Positions 8,158 to 16,843 of a stretch of 64,000 bases of DNA are shown piece after piece. The stretch lies in contig OZ038381.1 of assembly GCA_964036045.1 (NCBI GenBank), forward strand, positions 142,142,096 to 142,206,095, written 5' to 3'. A program made the translations under genes and the position numbers. This DNA is from Eutreptiella sp. 'Long Island Sound 2002'. Lineage: Eukaryota > Euglenozoa > Euglenophyceae > Eutreptiales > Eutreptiaceae. Position 1 is the stretch's first letter. Each line of letters begins with the position of its first letter. Below the pieces are notes generated by a model. It had not been told where the DNA came from. It saw only the letters and a program-made list of their open reading frames with translations, and searched no databases.

Positions 8158-9984
8158 TTAGGCTTCTTTTGAAGTCCCTCTGTGCTCGCCTGGTCCTCGT
8201 GAGACTGGGATTGCACTTGGAGCAGCAGCAGGAGCAGCAGGCGGTGCACGGTTGGCAGCGCGGATGGAAGCATGTGCAGTACGCAACACCCCTTGCTCGG
8301 CAGCAGTGCGGGCAGGTGCATTTCTCCGTAAAAAATCCTCAACACGCTCAAAAACCCTGGTACGCGCAACCAGGTTTTGCACTGCATGCAACAGAACCAC
8401 TTTTAAACGGTCTGTGGTGATTCGTGTCCTAGACATGGTACCGGGGAACGTCCAATCCTCAACTGCATCCAGTCTTCTCACCTCAACTTTATAGTCCGGA
8501 ACGGGAACACAAATGGGCAGGCTCTGTGTATGGGCTGTCAAGATGAATTGTTTAAGATTGGCAGAGAACATTGCCACGGATCTCTCAGTCAGCACACCAC
8601 GCAAAACTTTCTCTCCCGGTTGGATAGGGGGAAGTGTCAGAAATAAATCACACAACTGTTGGACACTGGTACAGGCAGTGTTGCGGCGACAGTGGGCTGC
8701 GAACCGGCACACAAGTGCCTCACCCAGCTCCTCAGAGTGGATACACCCTAGGGAGGCGGAATGCCACTGACTCCAAAACAAAAGAGCAACAGCACTGGTT
8801 TTCACATACTCCGTGGTTAACTGTTCCTCGGGCTTTAGGATGTTCAGCATGAGCAGTAGGGACATCTCAAGTGCCTGCTTAGCTACAATCCCGGAACCTG
8901 CCCCCCGTCCCTCCCAGTTGCACTCACGAACCAAAGACCCAATGCTGAAAGCAGCTGGACAGTATGTGTACAACAAAGCCTTAAGGGCTAATAACATACG
9001 CAAACCCTTACGCTGAATGGGTGTCAAGTCCCGCTGGCTATTGAGCAGGGAAGTGACGCGCTCATCTAGTCTGCCTCTATTGGACGATGTGTCTAGCATG
9101 AGTCCAAGCAACGTCTTCTCCATATGGATGACCTTGACCTTGCGAGGGAGGATAGACCCAACCTGAAGGCTGTTCCCCTGCTCCAAAAACTTAATGAACG
9201 GCAGGAACGCCCTGTAGATCGATTCAACGCAATACTTATAGCTATGCCATAATCCGTACACCAAAGGAAAACCCAACAGTAATTGTGGTACATTCCGCGG
9301 AACATAAGCAGCACCATAACACAGCTTAAGTAGGGCAAAGTGTATTTTCATGTCCACAAGCAGCGGAACACAGTGTCTGGTGCGGTGTTCCACACATGAC
9401 AAATCAACCACGAGTTGCAAAAGCTCTTTGTGTGTGCCGGAGCGGAGCTCAGACAGGAAAAAGGGTCTCCAGTTGAGGGAACGAACATTTTTTCTGGCAA
9501 TATCCAAAGGAGCACGAACCCAAACTCTCTGAATACCTTGGTTGGCAACATCAATACGATCGAACAATGCTCTATGTGAGCGAAAGATGTCATCTGCAAC
9601 CTTTGGTACCCTGGCCTCAATTTCGGCCAGCTCCGGCAGACCCCGGTATGCAGGTAGGGCAGTAGTGTGCAAAACAGCAACAGCTGTACAGTTTAGGGTT
9701 AAGTCGGGTGAATGGGGATCAGCTCCCGACCTGTAACGCCTCAGGTTATCAAACCATATACAAACTTGCCTACGGTGCATGGTGTTCCACAAGTTGTGTG
9801 TTGCTAGTCCAGCACGATGGTGAATGGACTCCTGCTTAGTGTTACACTGACCAAGGACTCCTACCTTAAGGCGTTGGCGGCAAGACATAATACCCCGGTT
9901 GTAACCACACCCACAGTTAGGGTATGGGAGGGCCATACGACGCAGCAGGCAGTATAGCGCATGGAACTGTGATAAAAATGTCAT
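8158..9984 (-). CDS. 608-aa element protein, possible transposase
   Basis: Uninterrupted ORF from ATG at 9982-9984 to TAA at 8158. The N-terminal 50 residues hold a Cys cluster (CGCG, then two single Cys) that may bind metal. The motif CIWFDNLRRYR at about residues 75-85 is followed by LNCTAVAVLHTT about ten residues later. A W-x-D-N strand with a later N-C/W-T stretch occurs, from memory, in large transposase-like proteins of protists, where the Asp would be catalytic. No second or third acidic residue can be assigned by eye. The middle is a long helical Leu-rich region; the last 45 residues are Ala/Pro-rich. A frame-shifted reading of the tail (to 8109) ends in a Lys-rich block, so the true 3' end may be spliced. 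Role as the element's recombinase is inference. Confidence 0.55.
   Translation of the reverse strand: MTFLSQFHALYCLLRRMALPYPNCGCGYNRGIMSCRQRLKVGVLGQCNTKQESIHHRAGLATHNLWNTMHRRQVCIWFDNLRRYRSGADPHSPDLTLNCTAVAVLHTTALPAYRGLPELAEIEARVPKVADDIFRSHRALFDRIDVANQGIQRVWVRAPLDIARKNVRSLNWRPFFLSELRSGTHKELLQLVVDLSCVEHRTRHCVPLLVDMKIHFALLKLCYGAAYVPRNVPQLLLGFPLVYGLWHSYKYCVESIYRAFLPFIKFLEQGNSLQVGSILPRKVKVIHMEKTLLGLMLDTSSNRGRLDERVTSLLNSQRDLTPIQRKGLRMLLALKALLYTYCPAAFSIGSLVRECNWEGRGAGSGIVAKQALEMSLLLMLNILKPEEQLTTEYVKTSAVALLFWSQWHSASLGCIHSEELGEALVCRFAAHCRRNTACTSVQQLCDLFLTLPPIQPGEKVLRGVLTERSVAMFSANLKQFILTAHTQSLPICVPVPDYKVEVRRLDAVEDWTFPGTMSRTRITTDRLKVVLLHAVQNLVARTRVFERVEDFLRRNAPARTAAEQGVLRTAHASIRAANRAPPAAPAAAPSAIPVSRGPGEHRGTSKEA
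9611..9630. repeat. Diverged palindrome inside the 608-aa ORF
   Basis: CTGGCCTCAATTTCGGCCAG differs from the 20-bp palindrome at two adjacent bases and encodes part of LPELAEIEARVP. It is the only copy in apparent coding sequence; the two changes break the dyad. Confidence 0.6.
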
Positions 9985-9990
9985 GTACCA

Positions 9991-10197
9991 TCATGGGGGC
10001 TTCTTCTCAGTGGCGGCAGCCTTCAACTGTGTCAGGGAGTGCCGGCTCCTGCGATTCTTCCGCAACATGAGGCAGAATTGCAAAAGCTTTTGCAGAGTCC
10101 CACCACGTAATGCATTTCGCAAAAGCCCTTTGGCTGTAGTAGCAAAAGCACCAGTAACTGCAGCATGTACAACATTGACAGTAATAGCAGAAGACAT
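9991..10197 (-). CDS. 68-aa small basic ORF at the 5' end of the coding block
   Basis: ATG at 10195-10197, TGA at 9991-9993. The start is hydrophobic and small-residue rich (VVHAAVTGAFATTAKGLL). The second half is strongly basic (LRKNRRSRHSLTQ) and ends KKPP. It is in the same frame as the 608-aa ORF, separated by only TGA-TGG-TAC, so it could be a separate peptide, a leader, or the true N-terminus of the larger protein reached by readthrough or by splicing around the stop. No family recognised. Confidence 0.4.
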   Translation of the reverse strand: MSSAITVNVVHAAVTGAFATTAKGLLRNALRGGTLQKLLQFCLMLRKNRRSRHSLTQLKAAATEKKPP

Positions 10198-10268
10198 TAA
10201 TGCTGAGACAAGAAAACAGTTATGTAGGAGTGTATGGTGTAATACTCATGAACAACGACAATTGCAAG

Positions 10269-10570
10269 CTGGCCGAAATTTCGGCCAGGTGTGTTCAAAG
10301 GGGAAATAATTGCTTAAATGTTCAAAAATAGGAAAAGCTGGCCGAAATTTCGGCCAGACCGCCCAAAAACTAGAATATAAGTGCTTGAATAGTGAACAGA
10401 CCAAAAAGCTGGCCGAAATTTCGGCCAGCCCTAAGAAAAATGAAAATAACTATGCCTCTTCACTAGGAAACCAAAAAGCTGGCCGAAATTTCGGCCAGAA
10501 GGGTCAAAAACTGCATATACACATAGTTGTTTGCAATGTTACCCAAAAACCTGGCCGAGATTTCGGCCAG
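10269..10570. promoter_or_regulatory. Five 20-bp palindromes at about 70-bp spacing (right subterminal array)
   Basis: Copies at 10269-10288, 10338-10357, 10409-10428, 10479-10498 (all perfect) and 10551-10570 (one change, GAGATT). Starts are 69, 71, 70 and 72 bp apart. The intervening ~50-bp spacers are AT-rich and unrelated. Most copies are preceded by AAGCTGG. The array lies between the right TIR and the start of the coding block, where both a recombinase-binding array and a promoter would be expected. Confidence 0.85.
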
Positions 10571-10750
10571 CTTCAGAAAAAGGTCAAATACAACACACTA
10601 GAAGAGGGGGATACACAAGGCTAACACATCAACACGTATTTCAACGGGTGTCACACAGCTCTGCCAACAACTTTGGTCACATACGTCAAATAACATACTC
10701 AAAGTAGAAATGCTGAATATTGTCAAATCGCGCGTATACAGGGTCCTAGA
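10571..10750. other. Right subterminal non-coding part of the element
   Basis: About 180 bp between the last palindrome and the right TIR; no ORF or further palindrome copy seen. A plus-strand ATG at 10710 opens a frame that runs through the TIR into the flanking gene. Confidence 0.5.
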
Positions 10751-10775
10751 GGGTGGGCAACTTGTGACGCCTAAG
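10751..10775 (-). repeat. Right terminal inverted repeat (25 bp)
   Basis: Reverse complement of the left repeat without mismatch, ending ...GACGCCTAAG, then the duplicated target TTGTT (10776-10780). Confidence 0.9.
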
Positions 10776-10780
10776 TTGTT

Positions 10781-11861
10781 GGCCCCCTTGGTCGACTGGG
10801 CCAAAGCTGCCCGGGCTACCGTGGGCACTCGGGCCTATGCTGGCCCCGATGGGTCGGGCTGCACCGACCTCGCCGCCCACCCCGACACCAAGGTGGCGAT
10901 CCGCTCGGGCACCACCATTGCCCGCATCCTCCTCACCCGCCCCCTCCTCGCCGCCGACAAGCCGCTTTGCGCCCTCACCGACCGGCTGCAGGGGGTCTTG
11001 GAGGGCAACTCCGATGTGCCGATCCTGCAGGTCCGGCTGCATGCCGACGACGTGGATGATGTCATCCGAGCCTACACCGGGATGGCGAACCCCACCGTCA
11101 ACAAGACGCAGCGGCGTCATGTGGGGACGAAGGGCACCACGCTCCTCTTCGCCGCCCACAAGCCCACCGCCAAGAAGGCCGGGAAGGACAAGTACCCCGT
11201 CAAGCACCCCCACCTCGACACCCTGCGGTATGTGGTGGACAGCAAGCCCGCCATGGCCCTGCCCAACTACTCCCTCACCAGCCACTCCCCCTACCGTTGG
11301 AAGCTGGAGCTCGTGGGGTTGACTACGCCGGTGCTGATGGAGAGCGAGGACGCGGTCTTGCCCCTCCCCATGTGCCACGCCTTGCCGCTCATTGAGACAA
11401 GCGAACCGGTGAAGCAGGTGGACATCTTCGGGGAAGCGAAGGAGGAGCTCTCAGAGTTGGGTCGGACGGGGCACGTGTTCAAAGAGCAGTTCCTGGCAAG
11501 GGATGGCGACATGCTGGCGAACATGAAGATCGAGGCGGACAACGTGGGTCAGAGGTGGGACGGCATCTTCAACGTGGCATGGCCAAGCCCCAACTGGCCA
11601 CCCGATCCACGCGACAGGGCTGCGGTGTACGCGGTGATTCCGACGGGAAATGGGGGTCAAGAAGGTCTTCAGCTTCCTCACGTTGTACTTTGGGCACAAA
11701 GAGTTCTGCAAGGCCTCTCTACGAAGTACCCGGGTCACTTCTTGGTGAAGGTTGGGTGCGTCCGGGCAACGTCTGATCAGCCACAACTATGGCATCGGGG
11801 TCTGCCGCTGAGTTGCAAACCGTTGGGGTGGAGCACGCCTTCTCCTGCTTCATGCCTGTGA
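10781..11861 (+). pseudogene. GC-rich gene region disrupted by the element (first part)
   Basis: From 10781 a GC-rich frame codes a plausible soluble protein (LLAPLVDWAKAARATVG..., later FGEAKEELSELGRTGHVFKE and DGIFNVAWPSPNWPP). At about 11645 the coding look moves to the +1 frame (GVKKVFSFLTLYFGHKEFCK), as if one G were gained in a GGGGG run; that frame soon stops. The 24 residues before 10781 in the same ORF come from the element's end and TIR, so they are not original. Joined across the TTGTT duplication, the left flank supplies ATG at 4914 in this frame. Composition differs sharply from the element. I do not recognise the family. Confidence 0.5.
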
Positions 11862-12400
11862 ATCTGGACTGCCCCACGGACGGCCGCGAGAACATGTTCG
11901 TGTACAGTTCTCGCTCTGGTGTTCCCTATCCGTGGCGGGAGGTCTCGATGAGTATGCTGGCGGGCGACCTGTGGATCCTGAGCAGTTACGTCATTTACCG
12001 TGGTGGGGCCGTCCCAAGCGATGCGCCGCCTGGATCAACCCGTATCATCGCCTTTGCCGCCATTGCCACACGCCGCGTCGACTACAAGACCACCGTGCCG
12101 ATCATCCCGCCACCCTCGGCTGAAGCCCCCACGCAACAACCGTCGCGACCGTCCCCGAAGGTCATGCACTGTAGAACAACGCAGTGCAACCGCGTGGTGA
12201 ATGCCGACCCGCCAGCGAAGTGTTTCGCCTGTGACGAACGTCCCCTTTGTGCTCTACATGTCGGGCAACTCTGTGAGGACTGTCAGCGGGATTCTCGGGA
12301 TCCTGCTGTGGAGGCCGCCCCTGGACCTGCTGTGGAGGCCGCCCCTGGAACTGTTGTGGAGGCCGCCCCTGGACCTGCAATGGAGGCCGTGGCGATGTAA
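11789..12400 (+). CDS. 203-aa reading block: oxygenase-like segment plus Cys/His zinc module
   Basis: Possibly the continuation of the gene at 10781 in another frame. Residues about 58-95 (GDLWILSSYVIYRGGAVP... then STRIIAFAAIAT) resemble the C-terminal strands of 2-oxoglutarate/Fe(II) oxygenases of the phytanoyl-CoA hydroxylase type, where an H-R-G-G stretch and a later Arg bind metal and cosubstrate. Here the His position is Tyr (TAC, one base from CAC). Residues about 128-167 hold Cys/His pairs spaced C-x4-C, C-x2-C, C-x2-H, C-x2-C, a likely cross-braced zinc module. The C-terminus is a repeat of about eight residues (AVEAAPGP, four units from 12304). The first stop, TAA at 12398, overlaps a strong donor-like GTAAGT. 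Oxygenase assignment is weak. Confidence 0.4.
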   Translation: MASGSAAELQTVGVEHAFSCFMPVNLDCPTDGRENMFVYSSRSGVPYPWREVSMSMLAGDLWILSSYVIYRGGAVPSDAPPGSTRIIAFAAIATRRVDYKTTVPIIPPPSAEAPTQQPSRPSPKVMHCRTTQCNRVVNADPPAKCFACDERPLCALHVGQLCEDCQRDSRDPAVEAAPGPAVEAAPGTVVEAAPGPAMEAVAM

Positions 12401-12895
12401 GTCGAGGGAGCAGAGGAAGTCGATCAGGACGTGGCAATGCAGAAGATCGTGTAGGAGGATGTGTGCGGGTTTGCAGCTCTGGTGATGATACCCTTGGACC
12501 AGACGGTGTTGTACACCACCCATCGCCCAGGGCCACTAGCGGCAGAGATTTCTGCCGGGCCGGTGATCGACGCCGAGGCCCAGCCCTGCGCCCCCGAAGA
12601 TTGCCCCCTTGGCCCCTTTGTCCACGAGGAGGAGGAGTTGGGGGCCCCGACCCCAAGCAAGTTCCCCGTCATCGCCACGCAGCCAGGGGGCCTGATGGTG
12701 GTGCGCGAAAAATAGGTGGGTGGGATGGCAGTGGTGGAGGACACGTCGGACCCCCCGGTCGCCCAAGTACTTCGATGGGATGTTGCCGGCACCCACCCGC
12801 GCGTCGTTTACACGTCTGTCGTGGTCCAATCGGGGCTTCTGGTGGCCAACCCTGAGCGCCCGAAGGAGTACTGGTGCCCTTGCCAACAGGTATGA
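12401..12895 (+). pseudogene. Continuation of the same frame beyond stops
   Basis: The frame of the 203-aa block stays protein-like after TAA (12398-12400): an acidic start, then from 12461 an 84-codon stretch with LAAEISAGPVIDAEAQP and FVHEEEELGAPTPSKFPV. After TAG at 12713-12715 it goes on with VVVQSGLLVANPERPKEYW to a TAG at 12893-12895. The interruptions may be nonsense mutations or unresolved introns; an 80-nt GTAAGT...TTTGCAG option (12397-12476) exists but changes frame. Confidence 0.35.
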
Positions 12896-13310
12896 GCCTG
12901 CAGTGTGGTGGGGCTAATGCTTTAGGCAAAACGGGCCTCCGGGGGGGGGGGGGGTGCTAGAAGGTCGCTGGAGGGGTCGACGGCAGCTATGTGTATAAAG
13001 TCTCATGTCTGATGTCTGATAAGGGATGTTGTGTGTGTGCTCTGTCCAAGAAGACGTCTGATATTCTTATCTACTGGAGGTGGGTCTAGGGGTCTAATGC
13101 CCAGAGGAAATTGGGAGAAACTATGCCTAAATCCAAACCAACCCCCCCCCAAAAAAATGAAAATAGCAAAAAGGGAGGACACAATTAAAAAACCATTGGG
13201 GAACCACCTTGGACAATCAGAATCATGGCAGTACAAAAGTAAAAAAGACTTTGAACACCAAAATGGGAAAATGGGGAAAATGTGTGAGCAAGAAAAGTGG
13301 CAAACAAAAA
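12896..13310. other. Non-coding spacer, nothing recognised
   Basis: Contains a run of 14 G (12941-12954), a short ATGTCTGATGTCTGAT repeat near 13004 and a run of C/A near 13140-13157. No supported gene. Confidence 0.5.
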
Positions 13311-15664
13311 GGTGCCCATAGGCCCCCATAGGCCCCCAAAGGTGCCCATAGGTCCCTAAAGGTGCCAATAGGTCCCCATAGGCCCCCATAGGCCCCCATA
13401 GGCCCCCAAAGGTGCCCATGGGTCCCTAGAGGTGCCCATAGGTCCTCAACGGTCCCCCTAGATGTCAATGAGACCCCATCGGCCCCCGTAGGTCCCCATA
13501 GGTCCCCAAAGGTGCCCATAGGTCCCCATAGGTCCCCACATGCCCCCATAGGCCTGCACAAGCCCACATACATCCCAATAGGTCCCCATAGGCCCCCATA
13601 GGCCCCCATAGGCCCCAATAGGCCCCGATAGGCCTCCAAAGGTGCCCATAGGCCCCCATAGGCCCCAATGGGTCCCCATAGACCCCCAAAGGTCCCCATG
13701 GGCCCCCATAGGCCCCCATAGGCCCCCATAGGCCCCCTTAGGTCCCCCTAGATGCCGATGAGTCCCCATCGGCCCCGATCCCCACAGGTGCCCATAGGTC
13801 CCCAAAGGTGCCCATAGGTCCCCAATAGTGCCCAAAGGTCCCCATAGGTCCCCAAAGGTCCCCGTAGACCCCCATAGGCTCCCATAGGCCCCCATAGGTC
13901 CCCATAGGTCCCCATAGACCCCCATAGGTCCCCAAAGGTCCCCATAGAACCCCAAAGGTGCCCAAAGATGCCCATGGGTCCCCAATGGTGCCAATAGGCC
14001 CCCGTAGGCCCCCATAGGCCCTTATAGGCCCCCATAGGCGCCCATAGGCCCCCAAAGGTCCCCATAGGCCCCCATAGGTCCCCAATGGTGCCAATAGGCC
14101 CCCATAGGTCCCCATAGACCCCCATAGGCCCCCATAGGCCCCCATAGGCCCCAATAGGCCCCCATAGGCCCCCAAAGGTGCCCATAGGCCCACATAGGCC
14201 CCAATAGGTCCCCATAGACCCCCAAAGGTCCCCATAGGCCCCCATAGGCCCCCATAGGTCCCCCTAGATGCCGATGAGTCCCCATCGGCCCCCATCCCCA
14301 TAGGTGCCCATAGGTCCCCAAAGGTGCCCAAAGGTCCCCATAGGTCCCCAAAAGTCCCCGTAGACCCCCATAGGCCCCCTTAGGCCCCAATAGGTCTCCA
14401 TAGGTCCCCATAGACCCCCATAGGTCCCCATAGGTCCCCAAAGAGGCCGAAAGGTCCCCATAGGTCCCCAAAGGTCCCCATAGGCCCCCAGAGGTCCCCA
14501 AAGGTGCCCATAGGTCCCCAAAAGTGCCCATAGGCCCCCATAGGCCCCAATAGGTCCCCATAGACCCCCAAAGGTGCCCAAAGATGCCCATAGGTCCCGA
14601 AAAGTTGCCAATAGGCCCCCGTAGGCCCCCATAGGCCCTCATAGGCCCCCATAGGCGCCCATAGGCCCCCAAATGTCCCCGTAGGCCCCCATAGGTCCCC
14701 AATGGTGCCAATAGGCCCCCATAGGGCCCCATAGACCCCCAGAGGCCCCAATACGCCCCCATAGGTCCCCATAGACCCCCATAGGCCCCCATAGGTCCCC
14801 ACAGGCCCCCTTAGGCCTCCACAAGCGCCCATAGGTCCCCATAGGCCCCCATAGGCCCCAATAGACCCCCATAGGCCCCCAAAGGTGCCCATAGGCCCCC
14901 ATAGGCCCAATAGGTCCCCATAGACCCCCAAAGGTCCCCATAGGCCGCCATAGGCCCCCATAGGCCCCCTTAGGTCCCCCTAGGTGCCGATGAGTCCCCA
15001 TCGGCCCCCATCCCCATAGGTGCCTATAGGTCCCCAAAGGTGCCCATAGGTCCCCAAAGGTGCCCAAAGGTCCCCATAGGTCCCCAAAAGTCCCCGTAGA
15101 CCCCCATGGGCCCCCATAGGCCCCCATAGGTCCCCATAGGTCCCCATAAACCCCCATGGGTCCCCATAGACCCCAATAGGTCCCTAAAGGTCCCCAAAGG
15201 TGCCCATAGGTCCCCAAAGGTCCCCATAGGCCCCCATAGGCCCCCATAGGCCCCCAAAGGTCCCCATAGGCCCCCATAGGTCCCCATAGGTCCCAATGGC
15301 CCCCATAGGCCCCCAAAGGTCCCCATAGGCCCCCAAAGGCCCCCATAGGTCCCCATAGGTCCCAATGGCCCCCAGAGGTCCCCGTAAACCCCCATAGGCC
15401 CCCATAGGTCCACATAGACACCCATAGGTCCCCACAAGCCCCCATAGGTCCCCACAAGCCCCCATAGGTCCCCATAGGTCCCCATAGGTCCCCATAGGTC
15501 CCCATGGACCCCCATAGGCACCCATAGGCCCCCATAGGTCCCCACAAGCCCCCATAGGTCCCCATAGGTCCCCATAGGCCCCAATAGGCCCCCATAGGCC
15601 CCGGTAGGCCCCCAAAGGTCCCCATAGGCCCCCATAGGTCCCCATAGGCCCCCATAGGCCCCCC
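13311..15664. repeat. 10-bp minisatellite (GGCCCCCATA family), about 2.35 kb
   Basis: Head-to-tail 10-bp units, mainly GGCCCCCATA, GGTCCCCATA, GGTGCCCATA, GGTCCCCAAA and GACCCCCATA. A distinctive longer variant block (CTAGATGCCGATGAGTCCCC and relatives) recurs at about 13450, 13748, 14268 and 14980, giving a loose higher-order pattern. Because 10 is 1 mod 3 and the unit has no minus-strand stop, all three minus frames are open and give the same cyclic decapeptide (YGGLWGPMGA). The long ORFs here (up to 338 codons) follow from composition; no start context, intron or domain supports a gene. Confidence 0.9.
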
Positions 15665-16460
15665 GGATGTATGTCCGTCAAATATTTGGGGGGTCTACAC
15701 CCAAAAAATATTTGACGGATGTATGTCCGTCAAGTATTTGGGGGGTCTAAACCCCGAAAGCATTTGACGGTTGTATGTCCGGCAAATATTTGACGCATGC
15801 CCATGCGTCAATGATTTGGGGGGTCTACAGCCCCAAAACATTTGACGGATATATGTCCGTCAAATGTTTGGGGGGTCTACACCCCCAAAATATTTGACGG
15901 ATGTATGTCCGTCAAATATTTGGGGTGTCTACACCCCAAAAATATTTGACGGATGTATGTCCGTCAAATATTTGGGGGGTCTACACCCCTGAAATATTTG
16001 ACGGATGTATGTCCGTCAAATATTTGACGCATGCCCATGCGTCAGTTATCTGGGGGCTGTAGACCCCCAAAATATTTGACGGATGTATGTCCGGCAAATA
16101 TTTGACGCATGCCCATGCGTCAGTTATCTAGGGGGTGTAGACCCCCAAAAATATTTGACGGATGTATGTCCGTCAAATATTTGGGGGCTGGCATAGAGAC
16201 GGATACTTGGCTAACCGGGTACCCCCAGTCACAGGATCCGGCTCCGCATAAAATCAGTTCGTAGTGGTCGTAACCATGCAATGTGATGAGGCCCAAGCCA
16301 TTGGCTTTTGCCCACGTACTACTACTAAGTCCCCGCACCACATACATCCGGTTAGACACACTTGGTTTCTTATGGATGGCGCCCAAGCGAAGCGCGGTGT
16401 GGGGAGGTTGGGTAAGGTTGGACATCTCTCCTCCAGGCCCTCACGCGTCCTTGAACGGAT

Positions 16461-16531
16461 GCAGCGCCGTGTGCCTCAGTGGAAGCACCCTGGACGCCAG
16501 CGTCGCTGGTCCCAGGTTCGATTCCCGCTGC
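16461..16531 (+). other. tRNA-like element A (SINE head or tRNA pseudogene)
   Basis: GCAGCG and CGCTGC pair as an acceptor stem. GTGC-CTCAGTGGAA-GCAC forms a D arm containing the A-box TGCCTCAGTGG (16472-16482). The B-box GGTTCGATTCC (16515-16525) follows 32 bp later, a spacing usable by RNA polymerase III. The T stem has mismatches and the anticodon arm is not a 5+7+5 fold, so it is not a normal tRNA. Copies sit at 18927-18997, 21393-21463 and 23671-23741. Confidence 0.55.
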
Positions 16532-16754
16532 CCGAGCCGCCCGAGCGGCGACTCGGGCAGAGGCAAGCAACGGGTGGGGTGGTAGCCTCCCGTCGGGCGG
16601 GGGCGGTGGTGGGGCGCACTGCTGCAGGTGGCCGGGTTCCTTTTTGCTGGTCGCCTATGCGGCCATAAACCTGTGTTCTGCAGGTGCCAGTCAGGGAGTG
16701 GTTAAAAGAATCAAAAGCGGGAGGGGCCCCAGTCCCCAGTCGGGCGGGGCCGGT

Positions 16755-16843
16755 GGGAGGAAGCACTGCTACAGGCTGGGTTCAAACCAGCGATCTATGC
16801 GACGAGTGCCAAAGATGGTAGCCACTACGCCACTCTGCCTCCC
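16755..16843 (-). other. tRNA-like element B (minus strand)
   Basis: On the minus strand GGGAGG...CCTCCC closes the unit. The A-box TGGCGTAGTGG (16832-16822) is a perfect consensus match. The T arm GCTGG-TTTGAAC-CCAGC (16791-16775) is fully paired and holds the B-box. Extra bases lie between the T arm and the 3' stem, and the anticodon arm is irregular, so a tRNA-derived SINE head is more likely than a working tRNA. Copies are at 19221-19309, 21687-21775 and 23965-24053; in the last one the stem reads GGGAGA. Confidence 0.55.

Larger units (their letters stand above)
4925..10775 (-). mobile_element. Novel 5.85-kb DNA element with TIRs, 5-bp TSD and palindrome arrays
   Basis: Perfect 25-bp inverted repeats bound the unit (4925-4949 and 10751-10775, outer end CTTAGGCGTCACAAGTTGCC...). 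The same five bases, TTGTT, lie directly outside both ends (4920-4924 and 10776-10780), as expected of a target duplication made by cut-and-paste integration. Inside, all credible coding is on the minus strand: a 68-aa ORF, a 608-aa ORF and a four-exon gene. A 20-bp palindrome, CTGGCCGAAATTTCGGCCAG, occurs eleven times (with variants) within the unit, and I saw none outside it. Five-base duplications are known for Transib among others, but the ends here do not look like CACWATG, so I do not assign a superfamily. The gene ends are intact enough that the copy could be recent. Confidence 0.8.

Noticed and set aside
8109-8387. 92-codon minus ORF overlapping the end of the 608-aa ORF
   Set aside because: Its first two thirds are a shifted reading of an Ala/Pro-rich coding stretch. 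Only the Lys-rich tail is interesting, and it is mentioned as a possible spliced 3' end.
10269-10570. CRISPR-like pattern: 20-bp repeats with about 50-bp spacers
   Set aside because: The repeat is a perfect palindrome, there are only five copies, the context is a eukaryotic-type intron-bearing element, no cas gene is present, and further copies lie outside the array within the same element.
10746-11378. 210-codon minus-strand ORF
   Set aside because: Antisense shadow of the GC-rich plus-strand frame; its His/Gly/Val-rich content follows from high third-position GC.
13223-15681. Long minus-strand ORFs (up to 338 codons) of Gly/Trp/Pro decapeptides
   Set aside because: All three frames are open for the same reason, the 10-bp unit without stops; no start context, splice signals or domain.
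16264-16668. ORFs of 100-185 codons repeated in each spacer (also near 18730, 21196 and 23474)
   Set aside because: They overlap tRNA-like folds in several frames at once and are lengthened or shortened by single changes between copies, as expected of non-coding DNA.
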